Below are positions 52,360-61,549 of a DNA stretch of 64,000 bases, piece by piece. Numbering within the stretch: the stretch's first letter is position 1; each line of letters begins with the position of its first letter. This DNA is from Planctomycetota bacterium. GTDB lineage: Bacteria > Planctomycetota > Phycisphaerae > UBA1845 > Fen-1342. The translations under genes and the position numbers were made by a program. The stretch is taken from NCBI GenBank assembly GCA_018814045.1, contig JAHJAR010000134.1, forward strand, positions 1-64,000, given 5' to 3'. Under the pieces are notes generated by a model. The model searched no databases. It saw only the letters and a list, made by a program, of their open reading frames with translations, and had not been told where the DNA came from.

Positions 52360-53949
52360 TTAGAACGCTAGTCCGCGTCGCTGCCGCTCCAAGTCCGCGC
52401 GGTACTGCGGGTTCTGTTTCGCGCCGTACGCGTCCTGGTCCGCAAAGTTGCGATCGTAGACAAAGCCGAAGCCGTACGTGAAGCGGAACGAGTTGCGAAT
52501 CACGAACAGGAACGGGGCCACGATGTGCGTGCCGATGTTCAAGACGTCACCATCCCGCATGAGGACGTCATCCGCCAAGCCCGCGAAGATCGCGTCCATG
52601 TTGACCGGGATGGTCACCTGTTTGTCGGTCCCGTGCTCGCGCCGGATGATCTCACACCGCTGCGGCCAGGCCAGGGCCCCCAATCCGCCCGCGATCGCAA
52701 GCGCCTGTTTCAGGGTTATCTCCCGCCCGTTGAACGCGAACACGCCGGGCCGGTTGATCTCCCCCATCACATAGAACACTCCCGTGTCGATCGGGATATT
52801 AATGATGTCCCGGTCGCGAATGACGATGTTGTAGCGCGGATCGCCACCCTTAAGCGCGTCCACATCGATCTCGATCACGCGTTGCGAGAGCTCAAACTCT
52901 GGGACGTCCTCCCAATCGAATTCCGGCTCAGCCTGCTCGAACGGCAAATCACCGGGCTGCGGCCGCGGCCGCGTCACCTGTTCTCCTGTTTCCTGCTCCG
53001 GGCGTACTTCGACCGGCTCGCCCGTCTGCGGATCGAAGACCAGCGGCGCAAAACGCCGCCCCTCCTCGCCAGTTTCCTGCTTGGCCGGCTGCGTGGTGCG
53101 TTGTGGCGGAGCAATAATCGCCTCGAGCGCGTCCTGTTCAGCCGGTTCCTGCTGCGCCGTGGAACTCGCGGGTTGCTGCTGCGCCGCCGCCAGGGCGTAG
53201 AAGAAGCTGTCGTGGCTGCCCTGCTGCTCCTCCTCCATGGGCGGTGGCACTATCAACCCTTCGGGAGCCGTGGGCTCTTCCGGCACGCCGGCAGCCGGCT
53301 CCGGGACATAGGGACTCTCACGCCGAATGACGTACAGTTTCTTCGCCTGCGCCCCGATGTCGCGCGCCAGACCGATCGCATCGAGCAGCCGCATATCCGG
53401 CTCCGTGATCGGATACGGCCCCGGAGCGGTGACAGAACCGAGGACGGAGTAGCGCTTGCTGCGCTTGGCCTGGATCAGGACCCGCACGATCGCGTTCGGC
53501 AGAAGCCCCGCGTCCTTGAGCTGCGCTTTCAGTTCCAGCTCCAACTCCTGGTCCGTCATCCCCACGACCTTGAGCGAACCCAGCTCCGGAATGCGGATGT
53601 AGCCCGTCGGCGTTACTTCCTGCATCGACTGGTCCTGCAAGCCCTGGATTATCAGGTCATCGATCTGCACAAAAACCTGATCGCTCGGACCCAGACGGTG
53701 TTCCTCATAGAGCGGGACGAGGTCTTCCGGCGTTGGTTCGGTGGCGTGGGCCAGACCTGGAGGCGTCTCCAGCGGCGTCAGCACCCGCCGGATTCCGCCC
53801 TCTTTGTAGTGCAGCGGAAAAGTACCTACCGCGGTGGGATCCAGGAAGCTGTTAGGTGGAAGCATAGCGCAGCCCGGCACAAACGAAAGCACGAGTACCA
53901 GACGAATCGCACTCCACACCGGTGCGCTCAATCTGCGCCCCTGACCCAT
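52360..53949 (-). CDS. Wza-like polysaccharide export lipoprotein with acidic disordered insert
   Basis: The product has 529 residues with a lipobox (LVLVLSFVPGC). The Poly_export domain (RLGPSDQVFVQIDDLI; TPTGYIRIPELGSLKVVGMT) is followed by an SLBB-type domain (YSVLGSVTAPGPYPITEPDMRLLDAI). A ~140-residue insert rich in Gln, Glu and Pro (residues ~215-355) comes before a second SLBB domain (VFYVMGEINRPGVFAFNGRE). It would form the outer-membrane exit channel for the exopolysaccharide. The ATG at 53949 follows cgaggag. First gene of the minus-strand operon. Confidence 0.9.
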   Translation of the reverse strand: MGQGRRLSAPVWSAIRLVLVLSFVPGCAMLPPNSFLDPTAVGTFPLHYKEGGIRRVLTPLETPPGLAHATEPTPEDLVPLYEEHRLGPSDQVFVQIDDLIIQGLQDQSMQEVTPTGYIRIPELGSLKVVGMTDQELELELKAQLKDAGLLPNAIVRVLIQAKRSKRYSVLGSVTAPGPYPITEPDMRLLDAIGLARDIGAQAKKLYVIRRESPYVPEPAAGVPEEPTAPEGLIVPPPMEEEQQGSHDSFFYALAAAQQQPASSTAQQEPAEQDALEAIIAPPQRTTQPAKQETGEEGRRFAPLVFDPQTGEPVEVRPEQETGEQVTRPRPQPGDLPFEQAEPEFDWEDVPEFELSQRVIEIDVDALKGGDPRYNIVIRDRDIINIPIDTGVFYVMGEINRPGVFAFNGREITLKQALAIAGGLGALAWPQRCEIIRREHGTDKQVTIPVNMDAIFAGLADDVLMRDGDVLNIGTHIVAPFLFVIRNSFRFTYGFGFVYDRNFADQDAYGAKQNPQYRADLERQRRGLAF

Positions 53950-54390
53950 TCGTAACTCCTCGCCAGTCAACAGCACACCGGCAACACACCCCCGACACTG
54001 TCGGGAGCTTATCACTGACTGCAGCAGCACTCCGCAGGGTATGGTAACACCCTCACCTGGCCGCGGTGAATGTAAACGCCGATGCCAACAGGTGTCAAAC
54101 CCCGACCGCCAGCAGTCAGATCACCGAAACACCGGTACTGGCCATACGCTCGCGGCGGCGTATTGGTTCGGGGCCAACCGCGCCTGTGAACCCGGTACTC
54201 AGCAAACGTCCACATTATCGGCTCAGCACGCCGATCAGCTTATGCCTAGTTCTCACACCCCGCACCGTCCCAGGAGCGTCAGACCTCATAACAGGCCGGG
54301 CGGCAGCCCATGGCCGTCTGCTGGGCCGGCGGGGCGCAAACCTGCGCGTCGGCTGGCCCAGCCCGCCCGGCCAAACCGATATTCATCCGC
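53950..54390. promoter_or_regulatory. 441-bp divergent intergenic region with a perfect palindrome
   Basis: It separates the minus-strand export/exosortase operon from the plus-strand NeuD-like gene and should hold promoters for both. The one clear element is CCCGACACTGTCGGG at 53991-54005, a 7-bp perfect inverted repeat about 42 bp upstream of the export gene start, a plausible operator or start of a leader hairpin. No convincing sigma boxes or ORF were found. Confidence 0.45.
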
Positions 54391-55098
54391 ATGAAACCGA
54401 TCGAGCCGCGGGACGGTCAGCGCGTTCTGATCCTCGGCGCCGGCGGGCATGGCCGCGTGGTGCTCGACATACTGCTCCAGGCCGGACGCCATCAGATCGT
54501 CGGATTCCTCGACAACAACGAGGCCATCCACCGCCGCCGCATCGACGGCATCCCCGTCCATGGCAGCATTGGCGATCTTTCATATCTTAAACAGGCGCTC
54601 GACATCGACGGCGTGATCATCGCCATCGGCGACAATGGGGCCCGGCGCGGTCTGGCGCGCCAGGTAGAGCAGGCCGACATCCGGCTTATCAACGCCATCC
54701 ACCCCTCCGCCGCACTGGCCCACAACGCCACCGTGGGGCGAAACGTGGTCATCGCCGCCGGTGTTGTGCTATGCGCCCATTGCCAGATAGGCGATTCGGT
54801 CATCCTCAACACCGGCTGCATCATCGACTACCAGACGATGATCGGCGAAGGCAGCCACATCTGTCCCGGCGTACGCATCGCCGGCCGTGTCAAGGTCGAA
54901 TCGGGTGTGTTCGTCGGCATTGGGGCCACCGTCATCCCGAAGGTGACGCTGGGCTGTGAGTCAATCATCGGCGCCGGTTCGGTCGTGATCGAGGACGTAC
55001 CTTCCCTGGCCACGGTCGTCGGCGTACCGGCCCGAACCATCAAGGTCCCAGCCCCAGGCGAAGACATGGCGGCAATGCTGCTGCCCGCACGCGTCTGA
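54391..55098 (+). CDS. NeuD/PglD-family sugar O- or N-acyltransferase
   Basis: A 235-residue protein with an N-terminal nucleotide-sugar-binding Rossmann-like part (RVLILGAGGHGRVVLDIL; IVGFLDNNEAIHRRRIDG) and a C-terminal left-handed beta-helix of hexapeptide repeats (NAIHPSAALAHNATVGRNVV; VILNTGCIIDYQTMIGEG; GVFVGIGATVIPKVTLG). The active-site His is expected in IHPSA or NTGCIIDY. It acetylates an amino or hydroxyl group of a nucleotide-activated sugar, probably feeding the polysaccharide made by the adjacent export locus. Confidence 0.9.
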   Translation: MKPIEPRDGQRVLILGAGGHGRVVLDILLQAGRHQIVGFLDNNEAIHRRRIDGIPVHGSIGDLSYLKQALDIDGVIIAIGDNGARRGLARQVEQADIRLINAIHPSAALAHNATVGRNVVIAAGVVLCAHCQIGDSVILNTGCIIDYQTMIGEGSHICPGVRIAGRVKVESGVFVGIGATVIPKVTLGCESIIGAGSVVIEDVPSLATVVGVPARTIKVPAPGEDMAAMLLPARV

Positions 55099-55189
55099 AC
55101 CAGGCCCGCACCTGGGCGCCGCTGGTCAACACGGCTATAAGAAGCATCAAGCACCCTGCGTCCCCCGACCATGGCCACCGGTTGCCGCG

Positions 55190-56701
55190 ATGCCTCAATC
55201 GTCCCTAGCACTGATCGCCCTGGCCCCCGCCGCCGCCTGTCTGCTGTTGTGTTTTCGCGCCTTCGCTGCCCGCCGCTTGAGGCTGGCGTTGCTGCTGATT
55301 GTGGTCGCGGGGCTTCTGATACGTGGCTACGGCGCTTCGGCGGGGCAATTGCACGCGTGGGACGAACGCTATCACGCCTTGGTCGCCAAGAACCTGCGTT
55401 CGGACCCGTGGACTCCGGTTCTCTACGCCCAGCCACTCCTGGAATACGATTACCATGACTGGCAGCGCAATCACGTTTGGTTGCACAAGCCGCCGCTGGC
55501 ATTGTGGCTGATGGCGTTCAGCCTGCGTTGCTTCGGTGTCGGTGAGAGCGCTCTGCGGCTGCCGAGCGTACTGTTGTCAACGCTGGCAATCCTGTTGACC
55601 TACGGGATTGGCCGGCGGCTCTTCTGCCGCAGGATTGGGCTGCTCGCCGCCTTCCTGCATTGCGTCAATCCGCTGCTGCTGCGGCTCGCCGCCGGGCGGA
55701 TGCCGGCCGACCATGTCGATACCGCGCTGTGCTTCTTAGTCGAATTGGGCGTCTGGATCACGGTCTGTCATGCCGAGCGGGCCCGGCGCGCGCTGTTGTT
55801 GGCAATCGGAGTCGTGACCGGTCTCGCCGTTCTGGCCAAATGGCTAACCGGACTGCTGGTGTTGCCGCTGTTCTTTGTGCTGGCGCGCCGCGCTGGCAGC
55901 CGGCGGCGTGTCATCGGCCAACTGGCGCTGCTTTCCTGCTTGGCCACCTTGGTTGTCCTGCCCTGGGAATGGCACATTGGCACCGCGTTCCCGCGCGAAG
56001 CCGCCTGCGAGCGCGCCTACAACTGGCGGCACATTGTCGAACCAGTCGAGGCCCATTCAGCCTCGCCGTTCTGGCACATCCTGCACATGCCGCGCTACTT
56101 CGGCGAGTTGGCGTTTATCCCGGCCGCGTGGCTCATTTGGACCGTACTACGCCGCGGAGGACGCCACCGGAGCGTGATCCTGGCTTGGTGGGGGCTGCCA
56201 TACCTGGTTTTCTCGCTCGTGGCGACAAAGATGAGCAACTATGTCTCGGTCGGCGCACCAGCGATCTTCATAACCCAGGCCCATTTCTGGTGGTGTACGC
56301 AGCGCAGTTTGCCGCACCGCAAGCACAACCGGCTCTGGCAGATCCTGCTTGTGCTGCTCATTGTGCTGCCGCTCAAGCAGTCTTTCTCCACGGTGAACCC
56401 CTTCCGCTCCAGCCTGCAACAGCCCCAATGGGCACGCGACTTGCACTCCTTGGGCGAACGTCTGCCCCACGGGCCCGTTGTCCTCTTCGCCGTTAACCAC
56501 CCGATCGAGGCAATGTTCTATGTTGATGATCTGGTCGCCTACGACTGCTACCCCACGGCCGACCAGGTGAATCAGTTGCATCGCCAGGGCTGGCGTGTGC
56601 TCGTGGTGGACGCGCCTGAACTGCCCGCCGAAATCCGCGCTCATCCGCTCGTCACGACAGTCGCCCTGGAACCCTCTACCACCCGGCCGTTTGAGCGTTG
56701 A
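55190..56701 (+). CDS. GT-C glycosyltransferase, GT39/ArnT-like
   Basis: A 503-residue polytopic membrane protein with about eleven to twelve helices. The first extracytoplasmic loop has WDERYHALVAKN, the acidic DE motif of polyprenyl-phosphate-sugar-dependent GT-C enzymes, followed by WLHKPPLALWLMAFS. The C-terminal ~100 residues are soluble and periplasmic. It would transfer a lipid-linked sugar to a protein, lipid A or polysaccharide outside the membrane. The start at 55190 is an ATG; an upstream ATG in another frame is ignored. Confidence 0.87.
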   Translation: MPQSSLALIALAPAAACLLLCFRAFAARRLRLALLLIVVAGLLIRGYGASAGQLHAWDERYHALVAKNLRSDPWTPVLYAQPLLEYDYHDWQRNHVWLHKPPLALWLMAFSLRCFGVGESALRLPSVLLSTLAILLTYGIGRRLFCRRIGLLAAFLHCVNPLLLRLAAGRMPADHVDTALCFLVELGVWITVCHAERARRALLLAIGVVTGLAVLAKWLTGLLVLPLFFVLARRAGSRRRVIGQLALLSCLATLVVLPWEWHIGTAFPREAACERAYNWRHIVEPVEAHSASPFWHILHMPRYFGELAFIPAAWLIWTVLRRGGRHRSVILAWWGLPYLVFSLVATKMSNYVSVGAPAIFITQAHFWWCTQRSLPHRKHNRLWQILLVLLIVLPLKQSFSTVNPFRSSLQQPQWARDLHSLGERLPHGPVVLFAVNHPIEAMFYVDDLVAYDCYPTADQVNQLHRQGWRVLVVDAPELPAEIRAHPLVTTVALEPSTTRPFER

Positions 56702-56726
56702 ACCCACACCGCTGATCGCGACTCCC

Positions 56727-58499
56727 TTATGACTTGGCCGGCGCCGCCGCAATCACTCGCGCCAGCGGGCCGCCCTGCATGCGGATCGGCGTCAGAGCCA
56801 GCCCGGAAATCTTCGCCACGATCCCGCCCGCAGCTTCGCGGCGCTGGCGCGACTCTTGCTCAGCATCCCGCATAGCCGCCTGCAACTCGGCGCCCACGGC
56901 CTCCAGCCCGCTTGCGAGCCCCTGGCGCATCGCCCCCAACACGGCCCGCTCCAACGACGGTCGCAGCAGGCGATCGATCGTGAACGGCAACGCCCAGGCC
57001 ACTAGCACCAGCAAACCACTATGAACTGCGAAGCCTGTCCCGAAGAACGAACCCGTCCCGGTGGAAGCGCGGTAGTAACCCGTCACCACCTGGTAGGCGA
57101 CCCAGGCCAACGCAGCCGCTGGGAGCGCGGTCGTGAAGAACCCCGTGACACGTCGCAGCATCCGCTGCAAAAGCCCGCCCGGGCGAGACAGTGTGGCGCG
57201 CACGGAGTCCTGCACGTGCTCGATGACCACTTTCCCGGCCTTCTCTCCCAGCGCATCGAGACGCCGCCGCGCTGGTCGGGCCGCCAAACCAGCCTTGCGC
57301 AGGCTCACCTCGAGCGCGTCGAAGCAGGCTCCCAGCTTCGCCTGCGACCAGTCGTCCCAAATAGCCGTCGTGAGGTAGTTGAGTTCGCCGAGATCCGGCG
57401 CAGAATCCGGGCGACTGCCGGCTCCACCCTCCGAACGCGCCCTTCGAGCCCCAGAACCAGTCTCTCGCCCGACACCTGCCTGCGCACCCAATGTCGGGCT
57501 GCCGCGCGCGGCTGCGACGCCGCGCCGAACTTGCCCGATCAGGCCGGTCTCGCGCACCGCCAGACGACCAGCGGCAACACTCATGCCCCATTGCGCCCCG
57601 GCTGAGATGGCCGTGCTGCTGCGCTCCCACTCGCGCCCGGCACCGCTCACCAGCCGACGCCAATCGTCCTCCGTACCCAGATGGGCCTCGGCGGCGGCGA
57701 GCGCCGCCCGCAGCTCGAACAGCCGCGCACGGTGCCCCAGACGAGTTAGCTCTCTTACCCCATGCGCTTTCAGCAGCCGCTGCAACGTGGTTTCGATCTC
57801 CGCAAACTCGTCCACGCCCGCCCGATCGCGCCGCGCCTCGGCACAACACGTGCACAACAGCAACGGGTCTTCAAAACCCGCCCGCCGGAGCATCGCGGCG
57901 AAGTCAGCCCGCTGTCTCGGGTCACCTTCGTCCCAGTGGTTCATTACAAACATCCACCCGTGTCGCTGGCCGCGTTCCAGCAGCACCTCCCAACCGGCGT
58001 CGTCGCGATAGCGCTCGGGACTGACGACGTAGACCAGCAAATCGACGTGCGGCAACCACGCCAGCGCGCAGCGCCGATTGGCTTCCTCGGTGCTGTCGAT
58101 GTCCGGCGCGTCGATCCACACGATCTCGCGCCGCGCAGCAGCGCTGTGACGGCGGACGCGCACATTCGCGAGCGGCAACTCCGGCGGGAGATCGGCGAGC
58201 TGGACGTCCACATGCAGATACACGGTCACGTCGCGCGAGGTCGGGCGCTCAACCCCGGTAGCCGCCAGCGGCTCCCCCGCCAGTCGGTTCAGCAGACTGC
58301 TCTTGCCGACGCCCGTCCCGCCGAAAAACGCCACGACCAGCGGCCGCATTTGCGGCTCGGTGAACAGGTCGCCGGGGGTTGCCTGCTCGACGCGTGCAAA
58401 ACGCTCGAAGTCGGCACTGTCGAGCCAGCCGGCGGCACGACCATCCTCGAACCACGCTTGCGCCTCCGCCACCAGTGTCTCGAACGACTCCACTATCAT
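56727..58499 (-). CDS. Dynamin-like membrane GTPase A
   Basis: The product has 590 residues. GTPase motifs: G1 FFGGTGVGKSSLLNR (near residue 65), G3 WIDAPDIDS, G4 MNHWDEGD (an NxxD variant of NKxD). Residues ~335-385 include a low-complexity Arg/Gly/Ser stretch that looks inserted. Two C-terminal TM helices (LPAAALAWVAYQVVTGYY and GLLVLVAWALPFTI) and a final helix suggest a membrane-acting, dynamin-superfamily type protein. The ATG at 58499 is coupled to the upstream GTPase by a 4-bp overlap. Confidence 0.82.
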   Translation of the reverse strand: MIVESFETLVAEAQAWFEDGRAAGWLDSADFERFARVEQATPGDLFTEPQMRPLVVAFFGGTGVGKSSLLNRLAGEPLAATGVERPTSRDVTVYLHVDVQLADLPPELPLANVRVRRHSAAARREIVWIDAPDIDSTEEANRRCALAWLPHVDLLVYVVSPERYRDDAGWEVLLERGQRHGWMFVMNHWDEGDPRQRADFAAMLRRAGFEDPLLLCTCCAEARRDRAGVDEFAEIETTLQRLLKAHGVRELTRLGHRARLFELRAALAAAEAHLGTEDDWRRLVSGAGREWERSSTAISAGAQWGMSVAAGRLAVRETGLIGQVRRGVAAARGSPTLGAQAGVGRETGSGARRARSEGGAGSRPDSAPDLGELNYLTTAIWDDWSQAKLGACFDALEVSLRKAGLAARPARRRLDALGEKAGKVVIEHVQDSVRATLSRPGGLLQRMLRRVTGFFTTALPAAALAWVAYQVVTGYYRASTGTGSFFGTGFAVHSGLLVLVAWALPFTIDRLLRPSLERAVLGAMRQGLASGLEAVGAELQAAMRDAEQESRQRREAAGGIVAKISGLALTPIRMQGGPLARVIAAAPAKS

Positions 58500-60472
58500 G
58501 CACGCCCCTCCCATTCGCTCAACGCCCGCTCCACGTGCTCCAGCCGCGCCGGCGAAATCGCGAACAGTCCCTCGTCGTCGAGGTTTTCCACGAGGCTGCG
58601 CAACTCGCGAACAAAAACCTCTTGCACCAGGCTCTGCTGCACCGATTCGAGCTGACGCCGCTTCAGGTCCTTCGACACGCGGTCCATTTGCAGGCCCGCG
58701 ATGCCCTCCATCAGCAATGTGGTCAGGCCGAACGTAGCGGGCGCCCAGACAACATCGAGCGGCGTCAGCCCCCCCGTCTTGACGACGATCAACAGGTAGC
58801 CAACGTCGATGGTAGCGCGCGCGGTGCGGAGGACTGCCAGACGCGCCGGCTGCCCCTTCAGATCTTCGAAAAGCTGGTTGGCAACGACGTGCACCTCGCG
58901 CGTCACGTGTTCGTGATGGGCTTCAACCGCAACCCGAAAGCGGTCCCTCAGGTGCCCCTCCTCCCGCTCCAACCGCCGACTCAGCGCGCGCCAGACAACG
59001 TAACCCGGCTCGCCGGGATCACAGCGGCGCGCCACGTCGCGCTGCAACGTCGTCAGCAACCCATCGATCGCATCAAACAGGACCGCGGCCTCGCTGCCGA
59101 GCTGGTGCCCGGGTAGGCGCCCTGTCCGACGCTGCTCCCACCAGGACCGCCCCGCCAGCAGAAGCTGCCTGGCCGGCCAGGCAGCGTACTGCCGGGCTCG
59201 ACGCATCCACCCACTGACTTTCGGGATCTCCAACAGGTTCAACAGCTCAACCGCAGCCCGCCTGAAGGCGTCGTACCGCTGCGGATGGTCGAGATAATCA
59301 CGGCGATAGACGTCGACGAGTCTCCCCAGCGCCTTGTCAATCTGCTCATCCCAGGCTGCTACTGCGGCATGCTCGGCGCGCAGCGGATCGGTCCATTCCT
59401 CCCAATGTCGGCGAATCAACGCACACGCCCCACCATCACTCCGCGGCCGCGCCTTAGCCGAGGCCCGCGTTGCAGCCGCCGCCAGACACGCCGGTACCGT
59501 GCGGCGAAGTTCGTGCGCAACCGCGGGCAGATCGGCATCCGGTACTGGCCCGAGACTGGGCTGGTATGGGATGGGGATGATCGGCACCTCGCCCCATGCG
59601 CCGCCCAGCTCCGCCAAACGCTGCTTCAAAGAAGACAGCAACGCGTCCGCCGCGTCCGGCGTGGTCTTGTTCAGACAGATCAGCAACGGGCGTCCAAGCG
59701 GCTCGAGCAGCCGCAACATCCGCCACACCGAAAGGTCGGAATATTTCTCCTTGCTTAGAACGAGCACATACGCGTCCGCGAGCGCGGCCACTTCGAGCAC
59801 GCCGCGCTCGTAGCGTTGCGCCGCCAGAGAATCAAAATCTGGCGTATCCCACACGACACATCGCGGCAGCCCCCCGGCTTCGGCCCCGGGGCAATCGACT
59901 ATAGTGAGGGCATAGGCCTCCAGATCATCCCGGACCAGCGCGTCGGCCTCGCGGCGCTGCCAGCCCGGAAACAGCCACTCGGTCCAGGCCGGGTCCCGAT
60001 CACCAGAGGTAATCCAGAAGCCCTGCGCGTGGACGGTGAAACCTGCCAGGGCGCTGACCTCGGCCACTTCCCGGCCAAGCAGCAGGTTCACGATTGTGCT
60101 CTTACCGGTCTGTGTCGGCCCCAATACGGCCAGTTGCGGCGGACGACTCGCCCCACCATCACCCAAGCGCGGGGCAGGTGTGGCACCTTGGGTGTCCGAA
60201 CCGCAGCCGTGGCGAAGCACGGCCTCGGCCAGGATCAGTTCCGACAGTCGTGCGGGCCTACCGGCATGGTCAGCGGCGCGCCGGTCGCCCGCGCCACAGA
60301 GGTGACGGTAGCGTGCACACAGGACGCGCACGAACTCGTGGACGATTCTCACGGGATCGGCAGCGGGGGTTGACACCTCATCTGAACTGGTTGGCACGCT
60401 CGGGGTCTCCACGACGAGGTATTCTGCCCGATTCGGCTGTGATTCGGTAGTTCCCGGAGCGCTGTGGCTCAC
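58496..60472 (-). CDS. Dynamin-like membrane GTPase B
   Basis: The product has 658 residues. After a ~110-residue N-terminal helical part come G1 VLGPTQTGKSTIVNLL, G3 VWDTPDFDS and G4 LICLNKTTPD. A long helical middle region (residues ~330-560) precedes one or two hydrophobic segments (VGYLLIVVKTGG and VVWAPATFGLTTLLMEGIA), then a C-terminal helix. Together with the overlapping downstream GTPase it forms a likely hetero-pair, reminiscent of paired bacterial dynamin-like proteins. The cellular role (membrane remodelling, envelope maintenance or phage defence) cannot be decided from sequence. Confidence 0.82.
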   Translation of the reverse strand: MSHSAPGTTESQPNRAEYLVVETPSVPTSSDEVSTPAADPVRIVHEFVRVLCARYRHLCGAGDRRAADHAGRPARLSELILAEAVLRHGCGSDTQGATPAPRLGDGGASRPPQLAVLGPTQTGKSTIVNLLLGREVAEVSALAGFTVHAQGFWITSGDRDPAWTEWLFPGWQRREADALVRDDLEAYALTIVDCPGAEAGGLPRCVVWDTPDFDSLAAQRYERGVLEVAALADAYVLVLSKEKYSDLSVWRMLRLLEPLGRPLLICLNKTTPDAADALLSSLKQRLAELGGAWGEVPIIPIPYQPSLGPVPDADLPAVAHELRRTVPACLAAAATRASAKARPRSDGGACALIRRHWEEWTDPLRAEHAAVAAWDEQIDKALGRLVDVYRRDYLDHPQRYDAFRRAAVELLNLLEIPKVSGWMRRARQYAAWPARQLLLAGRSWWEQRRTGRLPGHQLGSEAAVLFDAIDGLLTTLQRDVARRCDPGEPGYVVWRALSRRLEREEGHLRDRFRVAVEAHHEHVTREVHVVANQLFEDLKGQPARLAVLRTARATIDVGYLLIVVKTGGLTPLDVVWAPATFGLTTLLMEGIAGLQMDRVSKDLKRRQLESVQQSLVQEVFVRELRSLVENLDDEGLFAISPARLEHVERALSEWEGRA

Positions 60473-60639
60473 GGCGTCTGGGCGGGACGGGCTTGATGAA
60501 GCGGCGGACCGGGCCCAGGATCGCTATCGGGAGATCGCACTCGATCTAATCGACAGCAACCACTGGGCCCGCGCGCCAGGTCGATCGCCGAGAATGAGCC
60601 TCGGGTAGGAGGGGGCCTTGCGGCCGCCATCCTCCCGCA

Positions 60640-60672
60640 CCACCGTGCGTACGGTTCCGTACGCGGCGGTTC
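60640..60672 (-). ncRNA. Group II intron domain V-like hairpin
   Basis: The minus-strand sequence GAACCGCCGCGTACGG / AACCGTACGCACGGTGGT (two halves, shown separately) folds into a bulged stem with a short GAAC-type loop, like domain V of bacterial maturase-encoding introns. It is followed by a stem GGAGGATGGCGGCC / GGCCCCCTCC (60608-60635) as in the usual intron 3' end. Confidence 0.6.
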
Positions 60673-60751
60673 AGTTGGAGCATGCCAGTCTTCGTGACTC
60701 TTGGATGAGGTTCGCGAGACCCAAGCGGCTCAGGTAGCGAGTCGGGACCGC

Positions 60752-61066
60752 CTAGTGCATGTGGCTCGCGCCGGCGTTCCACCAGGGGCCTAGACCGTTC
60801 CGCGCCGAGATCCAGGCCCGTTCTCGGGCCAGACCTCGCCGGATCAGGTTCTGCGCGCGGGTCCAGGGCCGTTTCCACTGCCGCCACAGAAGGGCCCACA
60901 GCTTCCGACGGATCCACTGGTCCAGTTGCTCGAACGTAATCCGCACCTGTGCTTTCCGGTAATACGACACCCAGCCCAGCAGCAGTGGACGAGGCTCCGC
61001 GATGACGTTGGCCATCCCGTCGACGCCCGCTGCCCCTTTGTTGCTTACAACACGCCGGTAAGACGC
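60752..61066 (-). pseudogene. Group II intron reverse transcriptase/maturase, internally deleted
   Basis: About 104 residues are readable: the RT N-terminal motif RRVVSNKGAAGVDGM runs, after five residues (ANVIA), straight into the maturase domain (PLLLGWVSYYRKAQVRI; QLDQWIRRKLWALLWRQW; GLGPWWNAGASHMH). Intact enzymes have about 300 residues between these points, including the YADD catalytic motif, so RT activity is lost. Both termini survive, pointing to one internal deletion rather than gradual decay. Confidence 0.8.
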
Positions 61067-61549
61067 GCGACTTTCCTCCCATATACCGTGTCCGGTGAAT
61101 AAACAGCGCCCCCGGTGCGGTCGCCGATCGTCGGCCTGCGCGGTTGCACGGCGTGGATTGAGGGTCAGTTTTGCGAGGTGGCCCGCCGCATATACGCCGC
61201 GTCGGTCCGGATGACGTCGGGCTTCGGGTCTATGCGCCCCCGCGCCCGCCAACGCGACGCCTCGTATGCGGTTCGTGTGCCGCGGGCCGGGAGTCTGCCT
61301 TCGGCTTCTTTCTGATTCCGCCTCGCGACGGACATCCTTGCGGTTCGGCTCGGAGTTCCGGCCATCAAGGCCGCCACCGGGACTTCCACCCGGCAAGTCG
61401 CATCCCAGGCCGCCTTCGCGGACCGCTCTGCCGCGCCAGAAATGACGCCGCGCGTCATGCCTGACGCGCGCACGGAATGGCGGCCGACGTGGGGGTCGGC
61501 CGCCATCTTTGTGCTGCGCTTTGCGCGCGGTGGTGCGGGTGTTGCCGCC

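Larger units (their letters stand above)
60590..61450 (-). mobile_element. Degenerate group II intron
   Basis: On the minus strand the segment has group II intron RNA features at both ends. The 5' side (about 61340-61450) has the domain I-like text GGGTGGAAGTCCCGG and GAACCGCAAGG. The 3' side has a domain V-like hairpin (60640-60672) followed by a GC-rich terminal stem. Between them lies a reverse-transcriptase frame that has lost its catalytic core. It lies downstream of the GTPase pair. Exact boundaries are not determined. Confidence 0.7.

Noticed and set aside
60546-61082. 178-codon minus-strand frame overlapping the intron relic
   Set aside because: It is a different frame from the maturase text; its translation has no similarity to any known pattern.
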